From Mycolicibacterium goodii (lineage in GTDB: Bacteria; Actinomycetota; Actinomycetes; Mycobacteriales; Mycobacteriaceae), in assembly GCF_001187505.1 (NCBI RefSeq), contig NZ_CP012150.1, positions 5,304,048 to 5,368,047 on the forward strand: 64,000 nt of DNA. Reading direction: 5' to 3'. Position 1 is the stretch's first letter. The number at the start of each line of letters is the position of its first letter. The position numbers and the translations under genes are program-made. The notes under the pieces are model-generated. The model had not been told where the DNA came from. It made no database searches and was given only the letters and a program-made list of their open reading frames with translations. Below are positions 44,230-54,716 of this stretch, piece after piece.

Positions 44230-44841
44230 ATGCACTGCTCGGACATCACGATCCTCGATGCGTGTGAGCTCACCGCACGCAAGGCATTCGGGTTGCTGAA
44301 GGCGGCCGTGGTGCCGCGACCGGTCGCCTGGACGTCGACCGTCAGCCCTGCCGGGGTACCCAACCTCGCACCGTTCAGCTTCTTCACGGTCGTGTCATCG
44401 CAGCCGCCCATGGTGCTGCTGAGCGTCGAGTACCAGCCCGACGGCCGGCTCAAGGACAGCGCCGCGAACATCGAGGCAACCGGGGAATTCGTGGTCAACA
44501 TCGCGCCCGCCTCGATGGCGTCCGCGGTCGACGTCACCAGCGCGCAGGTCGATCCGGGGGTCGACGAGTTCACCCTGGCAGGCCTGACGCCCGCGCCGTG
44601 CCTGCACGTACTGCCGCCGCGGATCGCCGAATCCCCGATCAGCCTGGAATGCCGCCTGCACACCACCGTGCAGCCCGGAAGTGACCGGTTGATCATCGGC
44701 GAGGTCGTCGCGTTCCACCTCGACTCCTCGGTTCTGGATCCTGCGGGCCGGGTGGACACCGCCCTGCTCGATCCGGTCGCCCGAACAGCCGCCGATTTCG
44801 CACGGCTGCAACCACTCACCGCCAACCCCCAGGAGATGTAG
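44230..44841 (+). CDS. flavin reductase-like FMN-binding protein
   Basis: Split-barrel flavoprotein of 203 residues. Seen: FGLLKAAVVPRPVAWTSTVS, GVPNLAPFSFFTVVSSQPP and DSAANIEATGEFVVNIAPAS, typical of the flavin reductase domain family. GAGGAG precedes the ATG. Its GTG-coupled partner downstream is an MFS transporter. It may supply reduced flavin to an oxygenase or reduce a substrate itself. Divergent from the DUF1989/OYE pair and probably under the same control. Confidence 0.87.
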   Translation: MHCSDITILDACELTARKAFGLLKAAVVPRPVAWTSTVSPAGVPNLAPFSFFTVVSSQPPMVLLSVEYQPDGRLKDSAANIEATGEFVVNIAPASMASAVDVTSAQVDPGVDEFTLAGLTPAPCLHVLPPRIAESPISLECRLHTTVQPGSDRLIIGEVVAFHLDSSVLDPAGRVDTALLDPVARTAADFARLQPLTANPQEM

Positions 44842-46232
44842 TGTCCACGAACCCGTCAGGCAACCTGTCGAAGAACGTGCCGATCGACGACCGACCGCTC
44901 ACCGCATTCCACAAGCGGCTCACCGTGTTCTCGGCGGGCGGACCGTTCCTGGACGGCTTCGCACTCACCATCATCGGCATCGCGCTGATCGGCCTGGTGC
45001 CCGCGCTGGACATGAGCACCGTCGACGTGGGCCTGGTGGGTGCGTCGGCGTTGATCGGGATCTTCGTCGGCGGCCTGGTGTTCGGCTATGTCACCGACCG
45101 GGTCGGCCGCAAGGTCATGTACGTCGCCGACCTCACCACGCTGGTCGCGGTGTCGATCGCATCGGCATTCGTGACCGAGGTGTGGCATCTGGTCGCGCTG
45201 CGTTTCCTGCTCGGTGTCGCGATCGGGGCCGATTATCCCATCGCCAGTTCTCTTCTCGCCGAATTCATCCCGACCCGCCACCGGGGCAGGCTGCTGGGCG
45301 CGTTGTTCGTGGTGTGGGCCGCGGGCGCCGCCGCGGCCGCCGCGGTGGGCTGGGCGCTGGCGACGATCGGCCCGGACGCCTGGCGATGGATGCTGGCCAG
45401 TCCCGCGGCGTTCGGTGTCGTCACCCTGATGCTGCGGGCCGGAACCCCGGAGTCGCCGCGGTGGCTGCTGGCCAGAGGACGCACCGAGGAGGCCCAGCGC
45501 GTGTGCCGCAAGGTGTGGGGTCCGGACGTCGACGTCGCGATGATCCCGGCCGAACCCGAGCCCACATCGTTCACCGCGCTCTTCCGCGGGATCTATCTGC
45601 GCCGGGTGGTCTTCGTCGGGGTGTTCTTCACCGCTCACGTGATCCCGCTGTTCGCGGTGTACACGTTCGGACCAGACATCCTGCGGGAGATGGGTCTCGG
45701 CGCGCACGGCAGCCACCACGTGTACATCGCCGAACTGGTGATCAGCGTGTTGTTCCTGGTGGGTGGTGTCCCCGGGCTGCTGCTGGTCGACAAGATCGGC
45801 CGAAAGCCGTTGCTGCTGTGGACGTTTGCGATCATGAGCGCGGCCTTCGTCGCGATGGCCGTGGTGCCCGGTGCGCCCGCCCCGGTCCTGTTCGCGCTGC
45901 TGGCGCTCTACGCCGTCACCTCCGGCGCCTGCAACTTCATCGAGATCATCTATCCCAACGAGCTTTTCCCCACCTCGGTGCGCGCGAGTGCAACCGGGAC
46001 CGTCGTGGCGATCAGCCGTGTCGGTTCGGCGGTCAGCACCTTCGTGTTGCCCCTGGTGCTCACCGGCCCGGGGCTCGGCGGGGTGATGTGGCTGCTCGCC
46101 GGTGTCAACATCGTCGGCTTGCTGGTCACCGTCGTCCTCGGCGAGGAGACCCGGGGCCGCGCACTGTCAGAGACCTCGGCCGCCGAGAGTCTCACCACAC
46201 CGGCCTCCCGACCCGCGCGTGTCGATGCATGA
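44841..46232 (+). CDS. MFS transporter, sugar-porter/organic-acid type
   Basis: Twelve-helix permease of 463 residues. Seen: [20 protein letters not shown] in helix 1, the signature [10 protein letters not shown] between helices 2 and 3, [20 protein letters not shown] with a PxxxxGR-like RHRGRLLG, and [14 protein letters not shown] in the second half. Such proteins carry sugars, aromatic acids or metabolites with protons. The GTG start overlaps the preceding stop by one base, with AGGAG upstream. Second transporter of the block; it may import or export a pathway acid. Confidence 0.9.
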   Translation: MSTNPSGNLSKNVPIDDRPLTAFHKRLTVFSAGGPFLDGFALTIIGIALIGLVPALDMSTVDVGLVGASALIGIFVGGLVFGYVTDRVGRKVMYVADLTTLVAVSIASAFVTEVWHLVALRFLLGVAIGADYPIASSLLAEFIPTRHRGRLLGALFVVWAAGAAAAAAVGWALATIGPDAWRWMLASPAAFGVVTLMLRAGTPESPRWLLARGRTEEAQRVCRKVWGPDVDVAMIPAEPEPTSFTALFRGIYLRRVVFVGVFFTAHVIPLFAVYTFGPDILREMGLGAHGSHHVYIAELVISVLFLVGGVPGLLLVDKIGRKPLLLWTFAIMSAAFVAMAVVPGAPAPVLFALLALYAVTSGACNFIEIIYPNELFPTSVRASATGTVVAISRVGSAVSTFVLPLVLTGPGLGGVMWLLAGVNIVGLLVTVVLGEETRGRALSETSAAESLTTPASRPARVDA

Positions 46233-46249
46233 CCACCGCAGCCGCTGGA

Positions 46250-48631
46250 TCAGGCCGCGCTGGTGACGCGGTACACGTCGTAGACGCCCTCGACGTTGCG
46301 CACGACGCTCAGCAGGTGACCGAGGTGCTTGGGGTCGCCCATCTCGAAGGTGAACCGGCTGATCGCGACCCGGTCGTTCGACGTGGTCACCGACGCCGAC
46401 AGGATGTTCACCTTCTCGTCGGCCAGCACCCGGGTGACGTCGGAGAGCAGGCGGTGCCGGTCGAGCGCCTCGACCTGGATGGCGACCAGGAACACCGAGG
46501 ACGGTGACGGCGCCCAGTGCACCTCGATGATGCGTTCGGACTGTTGTTGCAGCGACTCGGCGTTGGTGCAGTCGGTGCGGTGCACGCTGACTCCCCCGCC
46601 GCGCGTGACGAAGCCCATGATGGTGTCGCCGGGCACCGGGGTGCAGCATTTGGCCAGCTTGGTCAGCACACCGGGCGCACCGGGAACGGCGACGCCGGTG
46701 TCGTCGTTGCTGCGCTGGCGGATCGGCATGGTCGCAGGCGTGGACCGCTCGGCCAGTTCGTCCTCGGCGGCCTCGTCGCCGCCGAACTGGGCCAGCAGGC
46801 GCTGCACGACGTGCCGCGCCGACACGTGTCCCTCACCCACCGCGGTGTAGAGCGCCGAGACGTCCTGGTAGCGCAGTTCGCGGGCCAGCGCCCCCATCGT
46901 TTCGGCGTTCATCAAGCGCTGCAAGGGAAGTCCGCCACGGCGCACCTCGCGCGCGATGGCGTCCTTGCCGGATTCGAGCGCCTCCTCGCGGCGCTCTTTG
47001 GCGAACCACTGGCGGATCTTGGTCTTGGCCCGCGGTGATACCACGAAGGTCTGCCAGTCCCGGGACGGCCCGGCGTTGGGTGCCTTGGAGGTGAACACCT
47101 CGACCACTTCGCCGTTCTCCAGCTTGCGCTCGAGCGCCACGAGCCTGCCGTTGACGCGCGCGCCGATGCAGCGGTGTCCCACCTCGGTGTGCACGGCGTA
47201 GGCGAAGTCCACCGGCGTCGACCCTGCGGGCAGGGTGATCACGTCACCCTTGGGGGTGAACACGAAGATCTCTTGGGTGGCAAGGTCATACCGCAGCGAC
47301 TCCAGGAACTCGCCGGGGTCGGCGGCTTCTCGCTGCCAGTCGAGCAGCTGGCGCATCCACGCCATGTCGTCGATCTCGGCCGCGGCGTGACTGTGCGGAA
47401 CACCGTTGCGGCCCTTGGCCTCTTTGTAACGCCAGTGTGCGGCGATGCCGTACTCGGCGGTTCGGTGCATCTCGCGGGTGCGGATCTGCACCTCCAGCGG
47501 TTTGCCCTCGGGCCCCACCACGGTGGTGTGCAGCGACTGGTACACGCCATATCGCGGCTGGGCGATGTAGTCCTTGAACCGGCCCGCCATCGGCTGCCAC
47601 AGCGAGTGCACGACGCCGACCGCGGCATAGCAGTCGCGGATGTCGTCGCACAGGATCCGCACGCCCACCAGGTCGTGGATGTCGTCGAAGTCGCGGCCCT
47701 TGACGATCATCTTCTGGTAGATCGACCAGTAGTGCTTGGGTCTGCCCTCCACCACGGCGTTGATCTTCATGGCGCTCAGCGCGACGCCGATCTCGGCGCG
47801 CACCTTGGCCAGATAGGTGTCGCGCGACGGCGCCCGGTCGGCGACCAGCCGGACGATCTCCTCGTATTTCTTGGGGTGCAGGATCGCGAACGCGAGGTCC
47901 TCCAGCTCCCACTTGACCGTCGCCATGCCGAGCCGATGAGCAAGGGGGGCAATGACTTCCAGCGTCTCACGGGCCTTGCGGGCCTGCTTCTCGGGCGGCA
48001 GGAACCGCATGGTCCGCATGTTGTGCAACCGGTCGGCGACCTTGATCACCAGCACGCGCGGGTCGCGGGCCATCGCGATGATCATCTTGCGGATGGTCTC
48101 GCCCTCGGCCGCCGAACCCAGCACGACCTTGTCCAGCTTGGTCACCCCGTCGACGAGGTGCCCGACCTCGCTGCCGAAGTCCGCGGTGAGCGCCTCCAGG
48201 CTGTAGCCGGTGTCCTCGACGGTGTCGTGCAACAGCGCGGCCACCAGCGTCGTGGTGTCCATGCCGAGCTCGGCCAGGATGTTCGCGACCGCCAGCGGAT
48301 GGGTGATGTAGGGGTCCCCCGACTTGCGCAGCTGGTCGGCGTGGCGTTTCTCGGCGACCTCGTAGGCCCGTTGCAGCAGCTGCAGGTCGGCCTTCGGGTA
48401 GATCTCCCGGTGCACCGCGACCAGCGGCTCCAGCACCGGGTTGATCGCGCTGCGCTGCGCGGTCATCCGGCGGGCCAGCCGCGCGCGGACACGGCGAGAC
48501 GCACTGACGCGGGCCGACTCCGACGGCGTCGGCGTCGGCGACGGCGGCGACGACGGCGGGGTCGCAGGTTTGGCCGCAGGCTCCGCAGGAGGAGACTGCA
48601 CGGCCTGACCCTTGCCTGGCTCGTCGACCAT
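46250..48631 (-). CDS. relA: bifunctional (p)ppGpp synthetase/hydrolase
   Basis: Stringent response enzyme, 793 residues. Seen in order: a Pro/Ser-rich N-terminus, the HD hydrolase domain ([20 protein letters not shown]), the synthetase domain ([20 protein letters not shown]), TGS ([20 protein letters not shown]) and a C-terminal ACT domain ([20 protein letters not shown]). HD residues are intact, so both activities are expected, as for mycobacterial Rel. The ATG follows GGAGG. Same order as Rv2583c, with apt upstream. Confidence 0.97.
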   Translation of the reverse strand: MVDEPGKGQAVQSPPAEPAAKPATPPSSPPSPTPTPSESARVSASRRVRARLARRMTAQRSAINPVLEPLVAVHREIYPKADLQLLQRAYEVAEKRHADQLRKSGDPYITHPLAVANILAELGMDTTTLVAALLHDTVEDTGYSLEALTADFGSEVGHLVDGVTKLDKVVLGSAAEGETIRKMIIAMARDPRVLVIKVADRLHNMRTMRFLPPEKQARKARETLEVIAPLAHRLGMATVKWELEDLAFAILHPKKYEEIVRLVADRAPSRDTYLAKVRAEIGVALSAMKINAVVEGRPKHYWSIYQKMIVKGRDFDDIHDLVGVRILCDDIRDCYAAVGVVHSLWQPMAGRFKDYIAQPRYGVYQSLHTTVVGPEGKPLEVQIRTREMHRTAEYGIAAHWRYKEAKGRNGVPHSHAAAEIDDMAWMRQLLDWQREAADPGEFLESLRYDLATQEIFVFTPKGDVITLPAGSTPVDFAYAVHTEVGHRCIGARVNGRLVALERKLENGEVVEVFTSKAPNAGPSRDWQTFVVSPRAKTKIRQWFAKERREEALESGKDAIAREVRRGGLPLQRLMNAETMGALARELRYQDVSALYTAVGEGHVSARHVVQRLLAQFGGDEAAEDELAERSTPATMPIRQRSNDDTGVAVPGAPGVLTKLAKCCTPVPGDTIMGFVTRGGGVSVHRTDCTNAESLQQQSERIIEVHWAPSPSSVFLVAIQVEALDRHRLLSDVTRVLADEKVNILSASVTTSNDRVAISRFTFEMGDPKHLGHLLSVVRNVEGVYDVYRVTSAA

Positions 48632-48672
48632 CGTTGTCACCTCCTGCAGCAACCAGAATTCGAGGATATCCC

Positions 48673-49215
48673 TCAGATGACGTGCAAGCTCCGTACGCCC
48701 AGAGGTGCCACCGCTTCGCGTCCGCGGAGCGCTTCGAGCTCGAGAACCACGCCCGCGCCGGTCACATCGGCGCCGCTGTCGCCCAGCAGCCGCGCGGCCG
48801 CGGCGAGCGTCCCGCCGGTGGCCAGCACATCGTCGATGATGACAACGTTGCGCCCGGCGATATCAATCCCCTCGGCCGGGATCTCCAGCGTTGCCGTGCC
48901 GTATTCCAGCTGGTACGTCGCACCGTGCACCGGTGGGGGCAGCTTGCCGCCCTTGCGGACCGCCAGCACGCCGGTGCCCAACCGCGTGGCCACCGCCGCA
49001 CCGAGCAGAAAGCCCCGCGCGTCGAGGCCGGCGATCAGGTCGGCGCCCGACGCGATGTCGGCCAGCGCGTCGGTCACCACGCGCAGCCCGCGCGCATCGG
49101 CGAGCAGCGGCGTCAGGTCCTTGAACTGGATGCCGGGCTCGGGGAAATCGGCGACCTCGCGGGTCAGCGCCGCGATCACCCGCGACACCTCGGTGGCGTC
49201 CAACGGCCGGCTCAT
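48673..49215 (-). CDS. apt: adenine phosphoribosyltransferase
   Basis: Salvages adenine to AMP with PRPP; 180 residues. Seen: [20 protein letters not shown] near the N-terminus, [18 protein letters not shown], and the PRPP motif [17 protein letters not shown]. It lies 41 bases upstream of relA in the same direction and ten bases after the lipoprotein gene, matching Rv2584c. Placement beside relA is widespread among actinobacteria. Confidence 0.96.
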   Translation of the reverse strand: MSRPLDATEVSRVIAALTREVADFPEPGIQFKDLTPLLADARGLRVVTDALADIASGADLIAGLDARGFLLGAAVATRLGTGVLAVRKGGKLPPPVHGATYQLEYGTATLEIPAEGIDIAGRNVVIIDDVLATGGTLAAAARLLGDSGADVTGAGVVLELEALRGREAVAPLGVRSLHVI

Positions 49216-49225
49216 GTGCGCGTCA

Positions 49226-50893
49226 TCATTTCGACAGCTTCCATCGGTCCATATTCCAGCCGGCGCCCCACCGGGTCGGGTTGCCGCTCACCGCGTACAT
49301 CTTGTTCGACGTGAGCACCGTGCGCTGCTGGCGGTACAGCGGCAGGGTGGGCACGTCGTCCCACAGGATCGGCGCACCCTCGCCCAGGAGTCGGGCCACT
49401 TCCTTGGGGTCGGAGGTGACCGCGAGCGCGTCGATGATGCCGTCGATGCGCTCGTTGTTGTAGTTCGGCAGGTTGTTGCCGTTGCCGACGTGCAGGGTGT
49501 AGGCGTCGATCGCCGACGAACCGGACGATCCGGCGCCCGCGGCGCCTCCGGTGCTTGCCAGCAGCGCGTCGATCTCGTTGTTGCGCAAGGCGATCGGGCC
49601 CGCGGTTTCCGACCCGGCGTCCTGCACCGTGATCCCGGCCGGCGCACAGGCCTTCGCGATCGCCCCGACGATCGCGGCCAGCCGCGCGTTCGGGGTCTGG
49701 TATCCGATGCGCACCGTCAGCGGCCGGTTGTCGAGGGCGTCACGCGCGGCGTCGGGGTTGGCCACACCGAACCTGCCGCCCTCCCCTGCCCCTTCGGCCG
49801 CGCTGAACGCGTCCTCCGTCGCCGGGCTCAGCCGGGCGTTGGCGATCGGCATCTCGGCGTTGCGCGCGATCACGTCGCGCGGCGTGCACAGTGCGACGGC
49901 ACGACGGGCCGGTGGTGCCGCCAACGGCCCGCCGGGCGCGAAGATGAGTTGCTCGATGCCGGCCGACGGGGTGTCGGTGCTGACGTAGTCGTCGGGCAGG
50001 TTGAGCAGACCCGAGGAACCGGTGGCGATGTCGACGACGTCGAACGAGCCCTCGTTGACCCGCTCCTGGATGTCGGCGCCGCGCGGCCACACGGTGATCG
50101 TGCGGGTGATGGCCGGGGTGCCCCACCACTTGTCGTTGGCGACGAGCACCACCGAACCGTCCTCCGACACCGACTCGAGGCGATAGGGCCCCGACGACGG
50201 GAAGTGCTTGAGGTCGAGGTCGGGTTTGAGGTCCCAGATCGTGTTCCAGGCCTCGGCGATGCGGTCGATCGCGTTGAGGTCGTTGGCCCGCAGCGCCCTG
50301 ACCACGCCGCCGTCGCCGAGACCGAGTTCGTCGGCGATGACGTGCGACGGCATCAGCGACGTCGCGGCGAACAGGTAGCCGTAGTCGATGAACCCGCGGT
50401 CCTGCGCGAACGACACCCTGGCCCGCTTCTGCCCCGGTTCACAGTCCACCGAACCGATGTCGCGGTAGCCGGCGCGGCTCGCCGAGTCGAACCCGGGGAA
50501 CCGCCCGGACTGCGCGGCCCAGGTCAGGACCATGTCGTCGCAGGTCACCGGCTTGCCGTCGGAGTACACGGCGTTGTCGTTGATGACGTAGTCGAGGACC
50601 AGCGGGGTGCGGCCGACGACGGACACCGTGCCGAAGTCGTGGTCGGCGACCACCTGACCGTCGGGACCGTGGTAGGCGAAGCCGGTGAGGGTGCGCGCGA
50701 ACGCCTGCGGCCCGCCCGAGGCGGCACCCGCCACGGTGTTCGTGTTGTAGGTGGTCAGCGTGCCGTCGACGGCGTAGTCGATCTCGCCGGCCGAGCCGCT
50801 GCCGCAGCCGGTGAGCCCCAGACCCGCCAACAACGACACCACCACCAGCATCGCTGCGGTCCGCGCGCGGGCGGTGGCGCTCAGGTGAGCCAT
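49226..50893 (-). CDS. family 5 (oligopeptide-type) solute-binding lipoprotein, Rv2585c type
   Basis: Exported lipoprotein of 555 residues. Seen: signal peptide with lipobox GLTGC (Cys30), then the SBP_bac_5 fold with [30 protein letters not shown] region, and [20 protein letters not shown] late in the chain. No permease or ATPase genes adjoin it, so it may serve a distant ABC transporter or have another envelope role. Located between apt and secF, as in M. tuberculosis. Confidence 0.9.
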   Translation of the reverse strand: MAHLSATARARTAAMLVVVSLLAGLGLTGCGSGSAGEIDYAVDGTLTTYNTNTVAGAASGGPQAFARTLTGFAYHGPDGQVVADHDFGTVSVVGRTPLVLDYVINDNAVYSDGKPVTCDDMVLTWAAQSGRFPGFDSASRAGYRDIGSVDCEPGQKRARVSFAQDRGFIDYGYLFAATSLMPSHVIADELGLGDGGVVRALRANDLNAIDRIAEAWNTIWDLKPDLDLKHFPSSGPYRLESVSEDGSVVLVANDKWWGTPAITRTITVWPRGADIQERVNEGSFDVVDIATGSSGLLNLPDDYVSTDTPSAGIEQLIFAPGGPLAAPPARRAVALCTPRDVIARNAEMPIANARLSPATEDAFSAAEGAGEGGRFGVANPDAARDALDNRPLTVRIGYQTPNARLAAIVGAIAKACAPAGITVQDAGSETAGPIALRNNEIDALLASTGGAAGAGSSGSSAIDAYTLHVGNGNNLPNYNNERIDGIIDALAVTSDPKEVARLLGEGAPILWDDVPTLPLYRQQRTVLTSNKMYAVSGNPTRWGAGWNMDRWKLSK

Positions 50894-50898
50894 CCGGT

Positions 50899-52164
50899 CT
50901 ACCGCCGGTTGGCCCGTTTACCCGACGGGCGGCCGGTCCTGGCTCCGGACGGGCGGGCACCCGGCGCCGGTTTGGCCGCAGTGGAACCCGACGTGACCGT
51001 GACGGCGTCGCTGTCGGCGGTGTCCTCGGACGTCTCCGACGCGACCGTGGCGGGCTTGGCGCCGCCCTTGCCGGGCTGACGACGGTTGAGCACCTTCTGT
51101 GTGTGCCTGCGCACCAGGTCGGTGCGTTCACGCAGCGACACCAGCAGCGGCGTCGCGAAGTAGATCGACGAATAGGTGCCCACGATGACGCCGACGAGCT
51201 GTACGAGGGCGAGGTCCATCAGCGTGCCGACGCCGAGCAGCCACACCGCGATGACCATCAGCGCGACGATCGGCAGCACCGAGATGAGGCTGGTGTTGAT
51301 CGACCGCATGAACGTCTGGTTGACCGCGAGGTTGGCCTGTTCGGCGAACGTCCTGCGGGTGGTGTGCTCGAAGCCGTGGGTGTTCTCCTCGACCTTGTCG
51401 AACACGATCACCGTGTCGTACAGCGAGAAGCCCAGGATCGTCAGCAGGCCGATCACCGTCGCCGGCGTGACCTCGAATCCCACCAGCGAGTAGACGCCCG
51501 CGGTCACCACGAGGTCGAACACCATGGTCGCCAATGCCGAGATGGCCATGTAGCGCTCATAGCGCCACGTGATGTAGATGGCGGCAAGCACCAGGAACAC
51601 CACGAGCGCGATCACCATCTTCTGGGTGATCTGACCGCCCCACGTCTCGGACACCGCCGAATCGCTGATGACCTGCTTGCTGGGCTGGCCGTCGGAACCC
51701 TTGGGCTGCAGGGTGTCGAACAGCGCGTTGCGCAGCTGCTCGGTCTCGGCGTTGCTGAGCGTCTCCGAACGGATCTGCACGGTCGCCGACCCTCCGCTGC
51801 CGACGGTCACCACCGACTCAGGGGCGCGGTTGAGCGTCCTGTTGAAGACGTCCTCGACCTGCTGCACGCTGATGATGCCCTGGGCGCCTGCCGCGGGCAG
51901 CGACACCTTGGTGCCGCCCTCGAAGTCGATTCCGAAGGTGAAGCCACGCAACAGGATGCTGGCCAGCGAGATCGCGATCATGATGCCGCTGACCGCGTAC
52001 CAGAGCTTGCGTTTGCCGATGACCTCGAAGGCGCCGGTGCCGGTGTAGAGGCGGACGAAGAACCCGTGCTTGGGCAGGCCGGCCGAATCGGCCGTGCTCT
52101 CGATCGCCGCGGCCTCGACACCGGTGCTCTCGGTGGTGTCGTCTTTGGTCTGCTTGGCGGCCAT
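50899..52164 (-). CDS. secF: protein translocase accessory subunit SecF
   Basis: Membrane subunit of 421 residues. Seen: FEVIGKRKLWYAVSGIMIAI (first helix), GIDFEGGTKVSLP, LTILGFSLYDTVIVFDKVEE and RTFAEQANLAVNQTFMRSIN, the SecF hallmarks, six membrane helices, and a basic low-complexity tail (SGARTGRPSGKRANRR). The ATG (MAAKQTKDD) lies four bases after secD. Works with SecD to pull exported proteins using the proton gradient. Confidence 0.96.
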   Translation of the reverse strand: MAAKQTKDDTTESTGVEAAAIESTADSAGLPKHGFFVRLYTGTGAFEVIGKRKLWYAVSGIMIAISLASILLRGFTFGIDFEGGTKVSLPAAGAQGIISVQQVEDVFNRTLNRAPESVVTVGSGGSATVQIRSETLSNAETEQLRNALFDTLQPKGSDGQPSKQVISDSAVSETWGGQITQKMVIALVVFLVLAAIYITWRYERYMAISALATMVFDLVVTAGVYSLVGFEVTPATVIGLLTILGFSLYDTVIVFDKVEENTHGFEHTTRRTFAEQANLAVNQTFMRSINTSLISVLPIVALMVIAVWLLGVGTLMDLALVQLVGVIVGTYSSIYFATPLLVSLRERTDLVRRHTQKVLNRRQPGKGGAKPATVASETSEDTADSDAVTVTSGSTAAKPAPGARPSGARTGRPSGKRANRR

Positions 52165-52168
52165 GTGT

Positions 52169-54043
52169 CTAACCCCGTCCCGCGGTCGCATGCGAAACCT
52201 CTCGGCGCTCGCGGGCGATCTGCTGCACCGCGCCGAGACCGTTCAGCCCAGGTTTGCTCATCGTCGGCGACTTGGACGCCAGGTACACCAGCGGCCAGGT
52301 CACGAGGAACACGACGACGAGGTCGAGAATTGTGGTCAGGCCCAGCGTGAACGCGAAGCCCTTGACCTGGCCGATCGCCAGCACGTACAGCACCGCCGCG
52401 GCCAGGAACGTCACCGCGTTGCCCGACACGACGGTCTTGCGCGCGCGGACCCAGCCTCGTGGCACCGCGGACCGGAAGCTGCGGCCTTCTCGGATCTCGT
52501 CCTTGATGCGTTCGAAGAACACGACGAACGAATCCGCGGTGGTGCCGATACCGATGATCAGACCGGCGATACCCGCGAGGTCCAGCGTGTAGCCGATGTA
52601 TCTGCCCAGCAACACCAGGATCGCGTACACCATCGCACCCGCCGCGACCAGCGACAGGGCCACGAGCAGGCCCAGCACGCGGTAGTACAGCAGCGAGTAC
52701 AGCAGCACCGCCGCCAGGCCGATCGCGCCTGCGATCAGACCGGCCCGCAACGAGGACAGGCCCAGCGTCGCCGACACTGTCTCAGCCTCCGAGGATTCGA
52801 AGGACAGCGGTAGCGAGCCGTACTTGAGGACGTTGGCCAGTTCCTTGGCCGAGTCGGCGGTGAACTGACCGGTGATCTGGGTGTTGCCGCCGGGAATGGC
52901 CTCGCGGATCTCCGGTGCGCTCACGACCTTGGAGTCGAGCGTGAACGCGGTCTGCGTGCCGACGTTCGCGGCGGTGAAGTCCGCCCACGTCTTGGCGCCG
53001 CCGGACTTGAACTCCACGTCGACGACGTACTGGCCCTGCTGCTGGTTGAGCCCGGAGGTGGCGTTCTTGATCTCTTCGCCGCTCATGATCGACTTGTTGA
53101 GCAGGTACACCGTGGAACCGTCGGTGGAGCAGGTGATCAGCGGCAGGTTCGGATCGTCGTTGCCGGCGAGGATGTCGTCCTCCCCGCACAGGTTGGCCTG
53201 CACCTGCAGCCCAAGGATCTGCATCGTCGGGTCGGTGCTCTGCCGCCACTGCTTGGCCGTCGCGATGCGCTGGGCCATGTCGGTGTTCGCGCCGTCGGCG
53301 GGCGCGGGTGGCGCGGGCGCGGGTTCGCCAGGCTGGGGTGCGGGTGCGGGCGCCGGGGTGGGTTCGCCCGGCGTCGGCGCCGGCTCGAGCGGGTACGGCC
53401 GCGGCTGCGGCGCCGGTTGTTCACCGGCGGGCGGCGCTGCAGGCGGGGGTGCCTCGCCAGGCAGGGGCGCACCCGGCGGGGCCTCCTGCGGGGCTCCGGG
53501 CGGTGCGCCGGGCATACCCGGCAAACCTGAGAGACCGGGAAGACCGGGCAGTCCCGGCAGACCTGGCGCACCGCCGGGGGCACCGGGAGCACCGGGAGCG
53601 CCGGGGGCTGCAGGGGCACCGGGAGCACCAGCGGGGGGCTGTCCCTCCTCGGCGGGCGCCTTGGCCGGCATGGCGTGGATGACCGGTCGGATGTACAGGC
53701 GGGCGGTCTGCCCGAGGTTGCGTGCCTCGTTGCCGTCGTTACCGGGAACCGTGATGACCAGGTTGTCGCCGTCGATGACGACTTCCGAGCCGGAGACGCC
53801 GAGGCCGTCGACGCGGGCACTGATGATCTGCTGGGCCTGGTTCAGCGCATCCCGTGTGGGTGCCGAACCATCCGGGGTGCGCGCGGTCAGCGTGACGCGG
53901 GTGCCACCCTGCAGGTCGATGCCGAGCTTGGGCTTGGGCTGCTTGTCACCGGTCAGGAACACCAGTAGGTAGACGCCGACGAGCAGCACCAGAAAGAGCG
54001 TCAGGTAGCGCGCAGGATGCACCGGCGCCGAAGACGATGCCAC
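52169..54043 (-). CDS. secD: protein translocase accessory subunit SecD
   Basis: Membrane subunit of 624 residues, six helices. Seen: first helix [32 protein letters not shown] in the large outer domain, and the conserved [20 protein letters not shown] and [20 protein letters not shown]. The outer P1 domain carries an unusual Pro/Gly/Ala-rich insert of about 125 residues (126-252). Start GTG, no alternative nearby. Same order as Rv2587c. Confidence 0.96.
   Translation of the reverse strand: MASSSAPVHPARYLTLFLVLLVGVYLLVFLTGDKQPKPKLGIDLQGGTRVTLTARTPDGSAPTRDALNQAQQIISARVDGLGVSGSEVVIDGDNLVITVPGNDGNEARNLGQTARLYIRPVIHAMPAKAPAEEGQPPAGAPGAPAAPGAPGAPGAPGGAPGLPGLPGLPGLSGLPGMPGAPPGAPQEAPPGAPLPGEAPPPAAPPAGEQPAPQPRPYPLEPAPTPGEPTPAPAPAPQPGEPAPAPPAPADGANTDMAQRIATAKQWRQSTDPTMQILGLQVQANLCGEDDILAGNDDPNLPLITCSTDGSTVYLLNKSIMSGEEIKNATSGLNQQQGQYVVDVEFKSGGAKTWADFTAANVGTQTAFTLDSKVVSAPEIREAIPGGNTQITGQFTADSAKELANVLKYGSLPLSFESSEAETVSATLGLSSLRAGLIAGAIGLAAVLLYSLLYYRVLGLLVALSLVAAGAMVYAILVLLGRYIGYTLDLAGIAGLIIGIGTTADSFVVFFERIKDEIREGRSFRSAVPRGWVRARKTVVSGNAVTFLAAAVLYVLAIGQVKGFAFTLGLTTILDLVVVFLVTWPLVYLASKSPTMSKPGLNGLGAVQQIARERREVSHATAGRG
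53288..53668 (-). repeat. Pro/Gly/Ala-rich low-complexity insert within SecD
   Basis: Codes residues 126-252 of SecD. The middle is a run of G-X-Y triplets of collagen type ([27 protein letters not shown]), flanked by Pro-Ala repeats ([19 protein letters not shown]). It falls in the extracytoplasmic P1 domain. Encoded by imperfect GC-rich repeats, so length is likely to vary between strains. Confidence 0.9.
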
Positions 54044-54115
54044 GTTGTTTGGGTCTCCTTGAGATCAGTTCGTCAGCACGCAAAGGGTACGTGTTGCTCC
54101 TGAGTGGTCGGTTGG

Positions 54116-54439
54116 TCAGTCGTTCTTGTAGCCGTCCGTGTCGTTCGTGTGCTCGGTCAGCTCGTCGGTGCCCTCGTCGACGTCGGACTCGATACGGTCG
54201 CGCACGGCCAGCTTCATCCAGGTGGTGACCACCCCGGGAGCGATCTCCAGGTCGACGTAATCGTCGGTGATTCCGGTGATCGTGCCCTTCAGACCCGACG
54301 TGGTGTGGATACGGTCGCCGATCTTCAGCGAGTTGTGCAGGTCGATCGTGGCCTGCATGGCCTTCTTCTGACGCCGGGAGGCAAAGAACATGAAGGCGCC
54401 CATGATGATGAGCAGGGGCAGGAAAATGACCAGGTCCAT
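54116..54439 (-). CDS. yajC: preprotein translocase subunit YajC
   Basis: Small membrane protein of 107 residues. Seen: one N-terminal helix (LVIFLPLLIIMGAFMFFASR), then RRQKKAMQATIDLHNSLKIG and DRIHTTSGLKGTITGITDDY, the YajC signature, and an acidic tail. The frame is open 38 codons upstream, but the ATG at 54439 matches the family. Starts the yajC-secD-secF transcript; 72 bases separate it from secD. Confidence 0.95.
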   Translation of the reverse strand: MDLVIFLPLLIIMGAFMFFASRRQKKAMQATIDLHNSLKIGDRIHTTSGLKGTITGITDDYVDLEIAPGVVTTWMKLAVRDRIESDVDEGTDELTEHTNDTDGYKND

Positions 54440-54716
54440 AACAGGCTTTCGTGTCGATTCGTATCGGTCAGGGTGGCCGCACCGCAGCGAGACCGGCACC
54501 TCGTAGTTGACCAGTGTGCCATTGCAGCAGCACACCGCGGATGGCACGGTCACCTGTGGCAGCCCTCAAACCTCAGACGCTGCTCCTGCGTCGGTGCGCA
54601 CACCCGCGGCGAACGACGGCGGAAAACCGCTACGCCGTCCCGTTCGAAGTCTAGGCTCGATCCGCGCCTCGATCCGCGCGCTGTCACGCCCCGTTTCCCC
54701 GGCCGAGGAGTCCGCC
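54440..54716. promoter_or_regulatory. divergent promoter region of yajC-secDF and gabT
   Basis: 277 bases between divergent genes. It must hold promoters in both directions. No clear operator, riboswitch or RNA gene was seen. GAGGAG stands before the gabT GTG. Confidence 0.4.

Noticed and set aside
47174..51079. A 1301-codon open frame on the plus strand across relA, apt and the lipoprotein gene
   Set aside because: It runs through three well-supported genes on the other strand and its composition is that of a frame shadow.
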